Origin: Bacillota bacterium
GTDB taxonomy: Bacteria; Bacillota; Clostridia; Acetivibrionales; DSM-2933
Assembly: GCA_023430975.1 (NCBI GenBank)
Contig: JAEYYB010000152.1
Coordinates: 1 to 28,364, forward strand
DNA: 28,364 nt
Direction: 5' to 3'
The notes below the pieces were generated by a model, which saw only the letters and a program-made list of their open reading frames with translations, did no database searches and was not told the DNA's origin. This document shows positions 1 to 8,924 of the stretch, in pieces. Position 1 is the stretch's first letter. Each line of letters opens with the position of its first letter. The position numbers and the translations under genes were made by a program.

Positions 1-166
1 TTCGCCCTGCCTTATATGTAATTTCTGTCCGTCGGTGCAAGACTTTGCCTACAGCTTCCTTCAGATTCCACCTCACAATGGACACCCTTGCTGTTCAGCT
101 AATGGTTCCTACTACCAAGTCCATAGCGGACTTTCACCGCCGAGTTATTGCCCATGTCGGGCAAAC
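1..166 (-). mobile_element. Group IIC intron, 5' end (runs off the left edge)
   Basis: Read on the minus strand, the segment starts with GTTTGCCCGACATGGGC and continues through AAGGGTGTCCAT, then GGTGGAATCTGAAGGAAGC, then ACATATAAGGC. These blocks occur in the same order in domain I of group IIC introns of the Oceanobacillus/Bacillus halodurans type (GUGUGCCCGGCAUGGGU, AAGGGUGUCCGU, AUGGAAUCUGAAGGAAGC, UCAUAUGAGGC). Only the 5' ribozyme portion is present; the maturase ORF and domains V/VI would lie to the left. The presumed 5' splice site reads GTTTG instead of the usual GUGYG. The intron has the same orientation as the pyr operon and begins a few bases past its terminator, which is the known target preference of class C introns. 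A short ORF running through this segment is not a real gene. Confidence 0.85.
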
Positions 167-172
167 CAAACT

Positions 173-199
173 AGAAAAAACTGCAATGCAGCTTTTTCT
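173..199 (-). terminator. Intrinsic terminator of the pyr operon
   Basis: On the minus strand AGAAAAAGCTGC, loop ATT, GCAGTTTTTTCT forms a 12-bp stem with one G-T pair. The T-run is inside and after the descending arm. It lies about 85 bases past the pyrK stop and directly before the intron 5' end. The A/T symmetry could also let it work in the other direction. Confidence 0.75.
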
Positions 200-230
200 C
201 TGAATTTATTTGAAATTGTACAAATTAATA

Positions 231-261
231 TATATTAAAAGTGATAGATCTATTACATTTG
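231..261. repeat. Partial copy of the 100-bp palindromic repeat (left end)
   Basis: The sequence TATATTAAAAGTGATAGATC followed by TATTACATTTG nearly matches the left end of the full copies at 14009 and 16997, with AGATC in place of AAATC. The rest of the element is absent. It sits just past the pyrK stop codon, so it is a fragment or solo end. Confidence 0.6.
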
Positions 262-282
262 ATCATATTATTTTTAACATTA

Positions 283-1071
283 CTAATCCAATATGATCTC
301 ATCACTCCAAAAAACCGGCCCATCCTTGCAAACATGGCTGTACTCCCAGCCATCTTCATTCTCCGCTTTTGTTTTACATGCACACACAAGACAAGCACCA
401 ATTCCGCAGCCCATCCTTTGCTCCATTGAAACCTGGCACTTTGTATCGTATTTGTTTGTCAGCTCTATTACCTTGCGGATCATAGGATTAGGTCCACATG
501 CATAAACAATATCAAGACCTTTTTCCTGGAGCTCTTTTTCCAGTAAATCGGTCACAAGTCCTTTGTAACCTGCACTTCCATCATCTGTTGAAACAAAATA
601 CTTATCAGATAGCTTTTTATACTCATCTTCCAAAACTACATGGTCTTTATTTCTATATCCCAAGAATGTATACCTCGTGGCATGGGAATTCTCTTTTAAG
701 AGATATAATAGCGGAAACACACCTATTCCACCGCCAACGACTGCAATTTTCTTATAGTCCTTGGAAATATGAAATGGATTACCAACCGGAGCAATTATAT
801 CTATTAGCTCACCTGCTGCCTTTCGTGCAAGGTATTCTGTTCCTATACCCTTTATCTGAAAGCACACATCAAATGTCCCATTAGCTCTGTCTACATCACA
901 AATACTTATTGGCCGTCTTAAAAGTGCTGTTATTCCTTCACTGCACTTTATATTTATAAACTGGCCCGGCAATGCGTTCTTTGAAACATATTCAGATTTT
1001 ATTGTAAGCTTATAGATTTCCCAGGCAATCTTATTTATACTAACTACTTCTTCGTTAAGTAACTTTGACAT
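283..1071 (-). CDS. pyrK: Dihydroorotate dehydrogenase B, electron transfer subunit PyrK
   Basis: PyrK carries FAD and a [2Fe-2S] cluster and passes electrons from dihydroorotate oxidation in PyrD to NAD+. The protein has an N-terminal FAD-binding barrel with the RRPISI motif, a nucleotide-binding GGGIGVFPL segment in the middle, and a C-terminal cluster motif, CGIGACLVC plus a later Cys in YSHVCKDG. Length (262 aa) is normal for the family. The longest ORF begins with a GTG 12 bases upstream, but that codon overlaps the GGAGG ribosome binding site; the ATG at 1071 (MSKLLN) is correctly spaced. It is the last gene of the pyr operon here. Its obligate partner pyrD is not in the window, which is unusual because pyrK and pyrD are normally adjacent. 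Confidence 0.95.
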   Translation of the reverse strand: MSKLLNEEVVSINKIAWEIYKLTIKSEYVSKNALPGQFINIKCSEGITALLRRPISICDVDRANGTFDVCFQIKGIGTEYLARKAAGELIDIIAPVGNPFHISKDYKKIAVVGGGIGVFPLLYLLKENSHATRYTFLGYRNKDHVVLEDEYKKLSDKYFVSTDDGSAGYKGLVTDLLEKELQEKGLDIVYACGPNPMIRKVIELTNKYDTKCQVSMEQRMGCGIGACLVCACKTKAENEDGWEYSHVCKDGPVFWSDEIILD

Positions 1072-1096
1072 TTGTTCCTCCACATTCCTAGTAATA

Positions 1097-1182
1097 ACTA
1101 AAATATACTTCCGCTATAAATTTCGCTCAAGTGTTGACTTAACTCGTCAACACCCGCTCAAAATCGGAAGCAATATTTTAGT
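1097..1182. repeat. 86-bp nested inverted repeat between carB and pyrK
   Basis: The outer arms are ACTAAAATATACTTCCG and CGGAAGCAATATTTTAGT. The inner arms GTGTTGAC and GTCAACAC are perfect 8-mers around a 7-base loop. The whole 120-base carB-pyrK spacer would therefore fold into one long hairpin in the operon mRNA. It has no U-tract, so it is not an intrinsic terminator. It looks like a small palindromic or MITE-like element, or an mRNA processing or stability structure. It is unrelated in sequence to the 100-bp repeats elsewhere in the window. Confidence 0.7.
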
Positions 1183-1203
1183 CATTCCTTAAGACCATAT
1201 ACA

Positions 1204-4200
1204 TTATATATCGAAAACGCTTAAATTCACAACATCCATATCGCTTATTTGTCTACCAAGCTTTAAGCATCCAATTACCGCCTTTGCAGTATCCAATGAG
1301 GTTATACAAGGTATGGAAGACTCAACCGACTTTCTTCTGATCTTAAAACCATCCCTCTCAGGCTTTCTTCCCTTAGTTGCAGTATTAATAACCATACTGA
1401 TTTTGCCTGACTGTATAAGGTCAAGAATGTTTGGTGAACCGTCATCAATCTTTTTAACTGCATTTGTCGCTATTCCATTCTTGTTCAGCATGTTTGCTGT
1501 CTTACCTGTACCATAAAGCTCAAATCCCAGCTTTTCAAACTCTGCTGCTAATGTAACCAGCTCAGGCTTATCGGTATCACGTACAGTCATTAGTATTCCG
1601 CCACCTTGTTTAGGAAGCTTCATACCTGATGCTGTAATACCTTTATAAAGTGCTTCCGGGAAAGTTTTGGCTATACCTAAAACCTCTCCTGTAGATTTCA
1701 TTTCAGGTCCCAAGCTGATGTCAACATCATGAAGCTTTTCAAAGGAGAAGACAGGAACTTTAACCGAAACATAATCAGCTTCCTTGTAAAGGCCTGTTCC
1801 ATACTTAAAGTCCTTAAGCTTTTTACCCATCATGATCTTAGTCGCCAGGTTAACCATCGGAATACCTGTTACCTTGCTTATATAAGGCACTGTACGGCTT
1901 GAACGAGGATTTACTTCAATAACATAGAGTGCATTGTTATAAAGCACATACTGTATGTTTATTAAACCAACTACATGAAGTGCTTTTGCAAGCTTTCTTG
2001 TATAATCAATTATTACTTCCTTTGTTTTATTATCTATTGTCTGAGTAGGATAAACCGAAATACTGTCACCGGAATGGACTCCCGCCCTTTCAAGGTGCTC
2101 CATAATTCCAGGGATCAATATATCTTCCCCGTCACATATAGCGTCAACTTCAATCTCCTTACCCATCATATACTTATCTACAAGTATTGGATGTTCCTGT
2201 TTAACCCTGTTTATGATTTCCATAAACTCTTCAACATCCTTATCGTTGTATGCAATTTCCATACCCTGTCCGCCAAGAACATAGGATGGTCTTACCAAAA
2301 CAGGATATTGAAGCTCATTTGCAGCTTCCAATGCTTCTTTCAATGTGTATACTGTTTTACCTTGAGGTCTTGGTATTCCTACCTCTTCCAATATGGCATC
2401 GAATTTCTCTCTGTCTTCAGCAGCATCAACGTATTCAGGCTCTGTTCCATAAATCTTTACACCCATTTCATTTAATGCTTTTGTGAGTTTTATAGCTGTC
2501 TGTCCGCCAAACTGAACTATAGCGCCTTTAGGCTTTTCAGTCTCTACTATATTCTCAACATCTTCATAGGTAAGAGGTTCAAAGTAAAGCCTGTCAGCTG
2601 TGTCAAAGTCGGTACTTACCGTTTCAGGGTTGTTGTTTGCAATGATTGTTTCATAGCCTTCTTCATCAAGAGCCCAAACAGAATGCACAGAGCAGTAATC
2701 AAACTCAATACCCTGACCTATTCTAATAGGTCCGGAGCCTATAACCAGTATCTTATCCTTATCCGATTCCCTTACTTCGCATCTTTCATCATAAGTTGAA
2801 TAGTAGTATGGTGTTACCGCATCGAACTCCGCCGCACAGGTATCAACCATTTTGTAGGTTGCACAAATACCGATCTCTTTTCTTCTTCTATAAATATCTT
2901 TTCTCTCACATCCGGTAAGCTTTGCTATAACGGTATCTGTAAAGCCCATTTTCTTTGCACTCTTTATAATTTCAACAGTGAGGGAAGTCAAGGTACATTG
3001 CTTAAGTGCCTCTTCCATTTCTACGATCTGCTTAAACTTGTATACAAAAAACTCATCTATCTTAGTTATATTGCATATTTCTTCAATAGTAACATCTCTT
3101 CTTAAAGCCTCCGCTATTACAAAAAGCCTTTCATCATTAATATCTTTAAGCTTTTCCATAATCACAGATGTTTCCATCTTTGTGTATATTTCCTGCTCCA
3201 GTGTAAAAAGCCCAAGCTCCAAGGATCTTATCGCTTTCATCAATGCAGCTTCGAAGGAGCTGCTTATTGACATAACTTCACCGGTAGCCTTCATCTGGGT
3301 ACCTAGAGTTCTCTTAGCCTTAACAAACTTATCAAAAGGCCACTTCGGAATCTTTACTACAACATAGTCCAAAGTTGGCTCAAAGCAGGCGTATGTCTTA
3401 CCTGTTACAGCATTCTTTATTTCATCCAGGCCGTAACCTATTGCAATCTTAGTAGCAACCTTTGCGATTGGGTAGCCGGTAGCCTTTGATGCAAGAGCAG
3501 ATGAACGGCTAACCCTTGGGTTAACTTCTATTACACCATACTCAAAACTTGTTGGGTGAAGTGCAAACTGAACGTTACAACCACCTTCTATTCCAAGCTC
3601 GGAAATTATTTTTAATGATGCAGTCCTGAGCATCTGGTATTCTTTATCTGCAAGGGTCTGAGAAGGAGCTACAACTATACTGTCACCTGTATGAACACCA
3701 ACCGGGTCTATGTTTTCCATGTTACATACGGTAATAACATTACCCTTTCCATCTCTCATTACCTCATACTCAATTTCTTTCCATCCAGCTATACACTTTT
3801 CGATCAATACCTGAGTAACCCTTGATAGCCTTAATCCATTTGAAGCAATCTCTGTAAGTTGCTCAACATTATCAGCTATACCTCCACCTGTTCCGCCAAG
3901 GGTATATGCAGGACGAACTATTACAGGATATCCTATTTTTTCGGCAAAGGCTAAAGCAGCTTCCACTGTAGTTACAACCTCACTTGCAATACAGGGCTCG
4001 CCAATTCTTTCCATTGTATCCTTAAAGTCCTGTCTGTCTTCCGCCATTTTAATAGCTTCTGTAGCTGTACCCAAAAGCTTGACACCGTTCTCTTCAAGGA
4101 AACCCGTTTCGGCAATTTCCATTGCCAAATTAAGACCTGTCTGTCCCCCTAGTGTCGGAAGTATGCTGTCGGGTTTTTCTTCAATTATAATCTTTTTCAA

Positions 4201-4419
4201 AACATCAAGGCAAAGCGGCTCTATATAAACCTTGTCGGCAATATTAGTGTCAGTCATTATTGTGGCAGGATTACTATTTACCAGAACTACCTCGATACCC
4301 TCTTCCTTAAGTGCTCTGCAGGCCTGAGTTCCTGCATAATCAAACTCCGCTGCCTGGCCTATTATGATAGGTCCTGAACCAATAACCAGGACTTTCTTTA
4401 CATCTTGTCTCTTTGGCAT
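1204..4419 (-). CDS. carB: Carbamoyl phosphate synthetase, large subunit
   Basis: CarB makes carbamoyl phosphate from ammonia (delivered by CarA), bicarbonate and two ATP, for pyrimidine and arginine synthesis. At 1071 aa it is full length. It shows the duplicated synthetase layout: a first half beginning VLVIGSGPIIIGQAAEFDY with an ATP-grasp (VRPAYTLGGTGGG), an oligomerisation segment around 400-550, and a second half beginning ILVIGSGPIRIGQGIEFDY with its own ATP-grasp (VRPSYVLGGQGM). A C-terminal MGS-like allosteric domain follows from about residue 930 (MTVRDTDKPE, YGTGKTA). The ATG has an AAGGAGG site 7 bases upstream. It follows carA after a 100-base gap. No frameshift or missing core motif is visible. 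Confidence 0.98.
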   Translation of the reverse strand: MPKRQDVKKVLVIGSGPIIIGQAAEFDYAGTQACRALKEEGIEVVLVNSNPATIMTDTNIADKVYIEPLCLDVLKKIIIEEKPDSILPTLGGQTGLNLAMEIAETGFLEENGVKLLGTATEAIKMAEDRQDFKDTMERIGEPCIASEVVTTVEAALAFAEKIGYPVIVRPAYTLGGTGGGIADNVEQLTEIASNGLRLSRVTQVLIEKCIAGWKEIEYEVMRDGKGNVITVCNMENIDPVGVHTGDSIVVAPSQTLADKEYQMLRTASLKIISELGIEGGCNVQFALHPTSFEYGVIEVNPRVSRSSALASKATGYPIAKVATKIAIGYGLDEIKNAVTGKTYACFEPTLDYVVVKIPKWPFDKFVKAKRTLGTQMKATGEVMSISSSFEAALMKAIRSLELGLFTLEQEIYTKMETSVIMEKLKDINDERLFVIAEALRRDVTIEEICNITKIDEFFVYKFKQIVEMEEALKQCTLTSLTVEIIKSAKKMGFTDTVIAKLTGCERKDIYRRRKEIGICATYKMVDTCAAEFDAVTPYYYSTYDERCEVRESDKDKILVIGSGPIRIGQGIEFDYCSVHSVWALDEEGYETIIANNNPETVSTDFDTADRLYFEPLTYEDVENIVETEKPKGAIVQFGGQTAIKLTKALNEMGVKIYGTEPEYVDAAEDREKFDAILEEVGIPRPQGKTVYTLKEALEAANELQYPVLVRPSYVLGGQGMEIAYNDKDVEEFMEIINRVKQEHPILVDKYMMGKEIEVDAICDGEDILIPGIMEHLERAGVHSGDSISVYPTQTIDNKTKEVIIDYTRKLAKALHVVGLINIQYVLYNNALYVIEVNPRSSRTVPYISKVTGIPMVNLATKIMMGKKLKDFKYGTGLYKEADYVSVKVPVFSFEKLHDVDISLGPEMKSTGEVLGIAKTFPEALYKGITASGMKLPKQGGGILMTVRDTDKPELVTLAAEFEKLGFELYGTGKTANMLNKNGIATNAVKKIDDGSPNILDLIQSGKISMVINTATKGRKPERDGFKIRRKSVESSIPCITSLDTAKAVIGCLKLGRQISDMDVVNLSVFDI

Positions 4420-4519
4420 TATATATCCTCCTTAAACATTCCTACGGGATGGCCTAAAAATCATATATTGATTCTTGACCTTGATAAGACATGATTGAAA
4501 TATTACTTACATGCCTAAG

Positions 4520-5593
4520 CTATTCTTTAACCTTTTTCATCATATCTACGAACTCGTCAAAAAGATATGCTGTGTCTCCAGGTCCCGGCGAAGCTTCCGG
4601 ATGGAATTGAACGGTAAACACTGGAACCCCCTTGTATCTCACACCTTCAACTGTATTATCGTTCATATTTCTGTGGCTGATCTCCATCTTTTCAGGATCA
4701 AGACTATCTTCCAATATTGTATAACCATGATTTTGAGATGTTATATAAGTAAGGTCCTTTTCCATATCCTTAACAGGATGGTTACAACCTCTGTGTCCGT
4801 ATTTAAGTCTGCCTGTATTGGCATTGTTGGCAAGTGCAGTAAGCTGGTGACCCAAACATATACCGAATATTGGCTTTTTGCCTATAAGGTTCTTTATTGT
4901 ATCTATTACATCCTTGCAGTCCTTAGGATCGCCAGGTCCATTTGAAAGCATTATTCCGTCCGGGTTTACAGCCAATATTTCTTCTGCCTTTGACCATGCT
5001 GGGAATACAAATACCTCGCATCCTCTGTTTAACAATGAACGCACAATGTTCTGCTTTATACCCAGATCTAAAAGTGCTACCTTAAATCCTTTACCTTCAT
5101 AGTGAATTACTTCTTTTGTTGTAACCTCATAAACCGGATTTTTTATGCCATAGGATTTTATCCTCTCAAGGTTGCTTTCAAAATCAAAGTTCTCATCAGT
5201 TGTTACAATTCCGTTCATAGTTCCCTTACTTCTTAATATCTTTGTAAGTGCCCTTGTATCTATACCCTCTATGCCTATGATATTGTGCCTTCTCAGATAA
5301 TCATTAAGAGTTTCAATTGATCTCCAGTTGCTTGGAGTTTTACAAAGTTCCCTGACGATGAAACCCTTGACCTGAGGCTTGCTGGACTCAATATCTTCAA
5401 GGTTTACGCCATAGTTGCCTATTAGAGGGTATGTCATGGTAACTATCTGTCCGCAATATGATGGGTCAGTCAGTACCTCCTGGTATCCTGTCATTCCAGT
5501 GTTGAAAACTATCTCACCTATTACTTCCCCTTCTACGCCAAAACTCTTACCTGTAAAAATTGTGCCGTCCTCCAAAGCAAGTATTGCCTTCAT
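4520..5593 (-). CDS. carA: Carbamoyl phosphate synthetase, small (glutaminase) subunit
   Basis: CarA hydrolyses glutamine and channels ammonia to CarB. The 357-aa protein has the N-terminal CPSase small-chain domain (NTGMTGYQEVLTDPSY) and a class I glutamine amidotransferase domain. The nucleophile is Cys246 in FGICLGHQ and the His331/Glu333 pair is in FHPEASPGP. The start has a GAGGTGG site 4 bases before ATG. It lies 26 bases after pyrF and before carB. Because carAB sits within a PyrR-controlled operon, this copy probably serves pyrimidine synthesis; whether a second, arginine-linked copy exists cannot be seen here. Confidence 0.98.
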   Translation of the reverse strand: MKAILALEDGTIFTGKSFGVEGEVIGEIVFNTGMTGYQEVLTDPSYCGQIVTMTYPLIGNYGVNLEDIESSKPQVKGFIVRELCKTPSNWRSIETLNDYLRRHNIIGIEGIDTRALTKILRSKGTMNGIVTTDENFDFESNLERIKSYGIKNPVYEVTTKEVIHYEGKGFKVALLDLGIKQNIVRSLLNRGCEVFVFPAWSKAEEILAVNPDGIMLSNGPGDPKDCKDVIDTIKNLIGKKPIFGICLGHQLTALANNANTGRLKYGHRGCNHPVKDMEKDLTYITSQNHGYTILEDSLDPEKMEISHRNMNDNTVEGVRYKGVPVFTVQFHPEASPGPGDTAYLFDEFVDMMKKVKE

Positions 5594-5619
5594 TCTACCA
5601 CCTCATATTTATTTTAATT

Positions 5620-6558
5620 TTAAGCTTTTATTGCACTGTTAATATCGTCCCTCATACGAATAGCTTCAGCTCTTGATGCCTCCGCATATTTTTCTACACT
5701 ATACTGGTCTTTCCAATTGTCGGACGTATAAGCACACATTATGCTTCTTGATGCATTAACAATGGCCCCAAGTCCTTCTCCATCAAAGGAATGTGCGACA
5801 TCCCTTGCCGTACCGCCTTGTGCTCCATATCCCGGCACTAATATATATGCATGTTTCATAGCTTTTCGGAGTATTTTTGCCTGATTTGGATAAGTAGCAC
5901 CAACAACTGCACCAACACTGCTGTATCCATATTTTCCTCTGAGGCTCTTCCCCCATTCCTCAACCAGCTCCGCAACTATCTCATATATGCTTTTTCCCTT
6001 GTCTGTCAATATATCCTGAAGCTGACCGGAAGACTTATTAGACGTCTTCACAAGAACAAAAATTCCTTTTTGATACTTTTTACAGTCATCTATAAAAGGC
6101 TTAATTCCATCAACGCCAAGGTATGGATTTACAGTTAGTGCATCTGCATCAAATACCGGCTGCAAAACGTCCTCACTGATTAGCGTTTTCCCCAGGAATC
6201 CAGCCGAGTAGCTTTCAGCAGTAGATCCTATATCGTTACGCTTTCCGTCAGCTATTACTATCATACCTTTTTCTTTAGCATATTTAACAGTCTGTTCAAA
6301 TGCCATAAGGCCTTCAATTCCATACATTTCATAATATGCCAGCTGAGGCTTTACAGCCGGTACAATATCATACAAAGCATCGATCAAACCTTTATTGAAT
6401 TCAATTATAGCCTGTGCAGCACCCTTTAAATTTACCCCATGCTCCTTGAAGGCTTTTTCCTTTATAAACTGAGGAATAAAATCAAGCTTGGGGTCTAAGC
6501 CCACAACTGTCGGATTATCTTTTTCCTTAATAGCATCAATCAATAAATCAATAAACAT
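5620..6558 (-). CDS. pyrF: Orotidine 5'-phosphate decarboxylase (long form)
   Basis: PyrF decarboxylates OMP to UMP, the last step of the pathway. The catalytic Asp/Lys network is in DGKRNDIGSTA (about residues 104-114 from the chosen start), preceded by VGLDPKLDF and KPQLAYYE. At 312 aa it belongs to the longer OMP decarboxylase subfamily rather than the ~240-aa Bacillus type. The ORF opens with a GTG 9 bases upstream, but that codon overlaps the GGGAG ribosome binding site. The ATG at 6558 (MFIDLLID) is spaced 8 bases from it and is preferred. It lies between pyrC and carA, all on the minus strand with short gaps. Confidence 0.97.
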   Translation of the reverse strand: MFIDLLIDAIKEKDNPTVVGLDPKLDFIPQFIKEKAFKEHGVNLKGAAQAIIEFNKGLIDALYDIVPAVKPQLAYYEMYGIEGLMAFEQTVKYAKEKGMIVIADGKRNDIGSTAESYSAGFLGKTLISEDVLQPVFDADALTVNPYLGVDGIKPFIDDCKKYQKGIFVLVKTSNKSSGQLQDILTDKGKSIYEIVAELVEEWGKSLRGKYGYSSVGAVVGATYPNQAKILRKAMKHAYILVPGYGAQGGTARDVAHSFDGEGLGAIVNASRSIMCAYTSDNWKDQYSVEKYAEASRAEAIRMRDDINSAIKA

Positions 6559-6585
6559 AAAAATCACTCCCTATATAAACTTATA

Positions 6586-6611
6586 TATTAAAAGATCTAT
6601 CACTCTTAATA
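6586..6611. repeat. Short palindromic remnant in the pyrC-pyrF spacer
   Basis: The arms ATTAA and TTAAT enclose AAGATCTATCACTC. Read on the minus strand, it contains TTAAGAGTGATAGATC, close to the end of the 100-bp repeat family (TTAAAAGTGATAGATC in the copy at 231). It may be the footprint of a lost or collapsed element. The match is short, so this is tentative. Confidence 0.35.
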
Positions 6612-6630
6612 AAATGTGAAAATTACTGCT

Positions 6631-7917
6631 TTATAAAAGCACTTTTTCCCTTACAACGAATTTACCATTTACTATTGTATAATAAACCGCACCCTTAAGC
6701 TTATAGCCGTTAAACGGTGAGTTTTTGCTCTTTGACTTAAATTTGTTCACATCAACTGTTACATCCTCGTCAATGTCTATTATTGTAATATCCGCAGCCT
6801 TTCCTACTTCAAGAGAACCTTTGTTAAGCCCCAATATCCTTGATGGATTTATACACATCTTTTCAACTATTTGCTCCAATGTCAGAATATTGGTTTTTAA
6901 AAGATACGTAATCGCCAGTGGTAACGCCGTTTCAAATCCAACCATACCATTTGAAGCTGCAGCAAACTCTACATTTTTTTCATCAATGTGGTGGGGTGCA
7001 TGATCTGTTGCGATTATATCTATTGTTCCGTCTTTAAGACCTTCTATAATGGCATCGACATCTTTTCCAGTCCTGAGCGGAGGATTAACCTTTGCCAATG
7101 TATTGAACCCTTCACATGCTTCTTCTGTCAGGACAAAGTAGTGTGGACATGTTTCACAAGTTACCTTGACACCGCGTTTCTTAGCGTTTCGTACCAGATC
7201 AACTGAAAGTTCAGTACTCACGTGAGCTATATGGATAGGTGCATTGGTATACTCAGCCAGTATCAAATCCCTTGCAACCATAACCTCTTCTGCTGCTGAT
7301 GGAATACCCTTTAATCCCATGATTGTGGATTGGTACCCTTCATTCATAAAACCATCTTCAGCAAGATCAAGATCTTCACAGTGTGAAATCACTGTAATAT
7401 CAAACATGGATGCATACTGAAGGGCTTTTTTCATAATTGAGGCTTTCTTAACAGGCTTTCCATCATCAGATATTGCAACAGCACCTGCGAATTTCAGCTC
7501 TCCAATTTCTGAAAGCTCTTCTCCTGCTTGTCCCTTGGTGATTGCACCGATTGGATATACATTTACAAAGCCGTCCTGTTTTGCTCTGTTAATAATGTTT
7601 TTTACAACAGATTCATTATCAATTACAGGATTTGTATTAGGCATGCATGCAATCGATGTAAATCCTCCAACTGCAGCACTTTGAGTTCCGGTTTCAATAT
7701 CTTCCTTGTACTCAAACCCCGGCTCCCTCAAGTGGCAGTGAACATCAACAAGTCCTGGGATGATATATTTTCCCGTAACATCCACTATATCACCTGTAGT
7801 GAATTCCAAGTCATTCCCTATTTCTACAATTTTGCCCTTATCTATGATAATATCGAATAAACCGTTTATCCCTGATTTAGGATCTATTACGAAACCACCT
7901 TTAATTAATGTTTTCAC
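6631..7917 (-). CDS. pyrC: Dihydroorotase (type I)
   Basis: PyrC cyclises N-carbamoyl-aspartate to dihydroorotate. The 428-aa amidohydrolase has the metal ligands of the family: His60 and His62 in DVHCHLREPG, Asp151 in the SDDGKP stretch (type I uses Asp where type II uses carboxylated Lys), His179 in ISHCED, His232 in HIAHVST, and Asp305 in ATDHAPHH. The start is GTG, 7 bases after a GGAGG site, and lies inside the 3' end of pyrB, so the two genes overlap by 17 bases and are probably translationally coupled. Confidence 0.97.
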   Translation of the reverse strand: MKTLIKGGFVIDPKSGINGLFDIIIDKGKIVEIGNDLEFTTGDIVDVTGKYIIPGLVDVHCHLREPGFEYKEDIETGTQSAAVGGFTSIACMPNTNPVIDNESVVKNIINRAKQDGFVNVYPIGAITKGQAGEELSEIGELKFAGAVAISDDGKPVKKASIMKKALQYASMFDITVISHCEDLDLAEDGFMNEGYQSTIMGLKGIPSAAEEVMVARDLILAEYTNAPIHIAHVSTELSVDLVRNAKKRGVKVTCETCPHYFVLTEEACEGFNTLAKVNPPLRTGKDVDAIIEGLKDGTIDIIATDHAPHHIDEKNVEFAAASNGMVGFETALPLAITYLLKTNILTLEQIVEKMCINPSRILGLNKGSLEVGKAADITIIDIDEDVTVDVNKFKSKSKNSPFNGYKLKGAVYYTIVNGKFVVREKVLL

Positions 7918-8839
7918 CGCTATTCCTCCTTGTCAAAAGGTATAATACTGCCATTCTCACGGCAACCCCATTTGTTACCTGTTCATTTATACATGACTGG
8001 TCTCCGTCAACAACATGAGTTGAGAGTTCCAATCCTCTGTTTACAGGTCCCGGATGCAATACCAGAGCATCTTTCTTAGCAAATTTAAGCCTCTTGTTAT
8101 CCAATCCAAAGAACTTTGAATACTCCCTGGCTGTCGGGAACAATCCCTTCTTTTGTCTTTCCAACTGAATTCTTAAACCCATAACTACATCAGCATCAAT
8201 AAGTGCCTCTTGGATGGTGCTGAATACCTTCACACCTGTTTTCTCAATCCCAAAAGGCATCAATGTGGTTGGACCCGCCACGCTTACCTCGGCACCAAGC
8301 TTCATCATTCCCCATATATTGCTTCTGGCAACCCTGCTGTGAAGTATGTCTCCAATTATTGCAACCTTCATGCCTTTTAAGCTTCCTCTTTTTTCATATA
8401 TTGTAAACATGTCAAGCAGAGCCTGAGTTGGATGCTCATTCATACCATCACCTGCATTTATAACCGATGCCTCAACATTTTTAGCTATCAGGTGAGGAGA
8501 TCCTGACATGGGGTGTCTTAAAATAATCACATCAGTCCCCATCATATCAATAGTCTTTGCGGTATCTATCAATGTTTCACCCTTTGAAACGCTGCTGCTC
8601 GAAGCAGAAACATTTGCCGAGCTGGCACTCATATACTTTGAGGCAAGCTCAAAAGACAACCGGGTTCTTGTACTATTCTCATAAAATAGAGTTACAATTG
8701 ACTTTCCTTGAAGATGTGGAGTTTTTTTGTTATTAGTTGTCAGAATATACTTCATGGTCTTAGCTGTCTCAAGTATGTGTTCTATTTCCTCAGCTGCCAT
8801 ATCCTTTAACCCAAGAAGATCTTTGGATTTTAACATCAT
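7901..8839 (-). CDS. pyrB: Aspartate carbamoyltransferase, catalytic subunit
   Basis: PyrB condenses carbamoyl phosphate with aspartate, the committed step of the pathway. Motifs are the carbamoyl-phosphate loop STRTR at 56-60, Lys86 in the VSKGET segment, HPTQALLD, and HPGPVNRG near the C terminus. Length (312 aa) is normal. No pyrI regulatory subunit gene is present beside it, unlike in enterobacteria. The start ATGATG follows a GGAGGGGAG site. It overlaps pyrC at its 3' end. Its 358-base upstream gap holds a terminator and a short leader ORF, suggesting separate control from pyrR. Confidence 0.98.
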   Translation of the reverse strand: MMLKSKDLLGLKDMAAEEIEHILETAKTMKYILTTNNKKTPHLQGKSIVTLFYENSTRTRLSFELASKYMSASSANVSASSSSVSKGETLIDTAKTIDMMGTDVIILRHPMSGSPHLIAKNVEASVINAGDGMNEHPTQALLDMFTIYEKRGSLKGMKVAIIGDILHSRVARSNIWGMMKLGAEVSVAGPTTLMPFGIEKTGVKVFSTIQEALIDADVVMGLRIQLERQKKGLFPTAREYSKFFGLDNKRLKFAKKDALVLHPGPVNRGLELSTHVVDGDQSCINEQVTNGVAVRMAVLYLLTRRNSGENIN

Positions 8840-8924
8840 GTAGTCTCCCCTCCGCTTTCATAAACTTAATGCTTATATTTGTAATAATTTTCAAATAAAA
8901 ATTATATAAATTTACTTCACAGAA

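Noticed and set aside
35..238. 67-aa plus-strand ORF at the left end
   Set aside because: It lies mostly in the antisense of the group II intron ribozyme and has no ribosome binding site or recognisable protein features.
1313..3367. Several plus-strand ORFs opposite carB
   Set aside because: They are antisense shadows of a fully conserved carB coding sequence, without ribosome binding sites.
4511..5102. Plus-strand ORFs opposite carA
   Set aside because: Antisense to an intact carA; no independent support.
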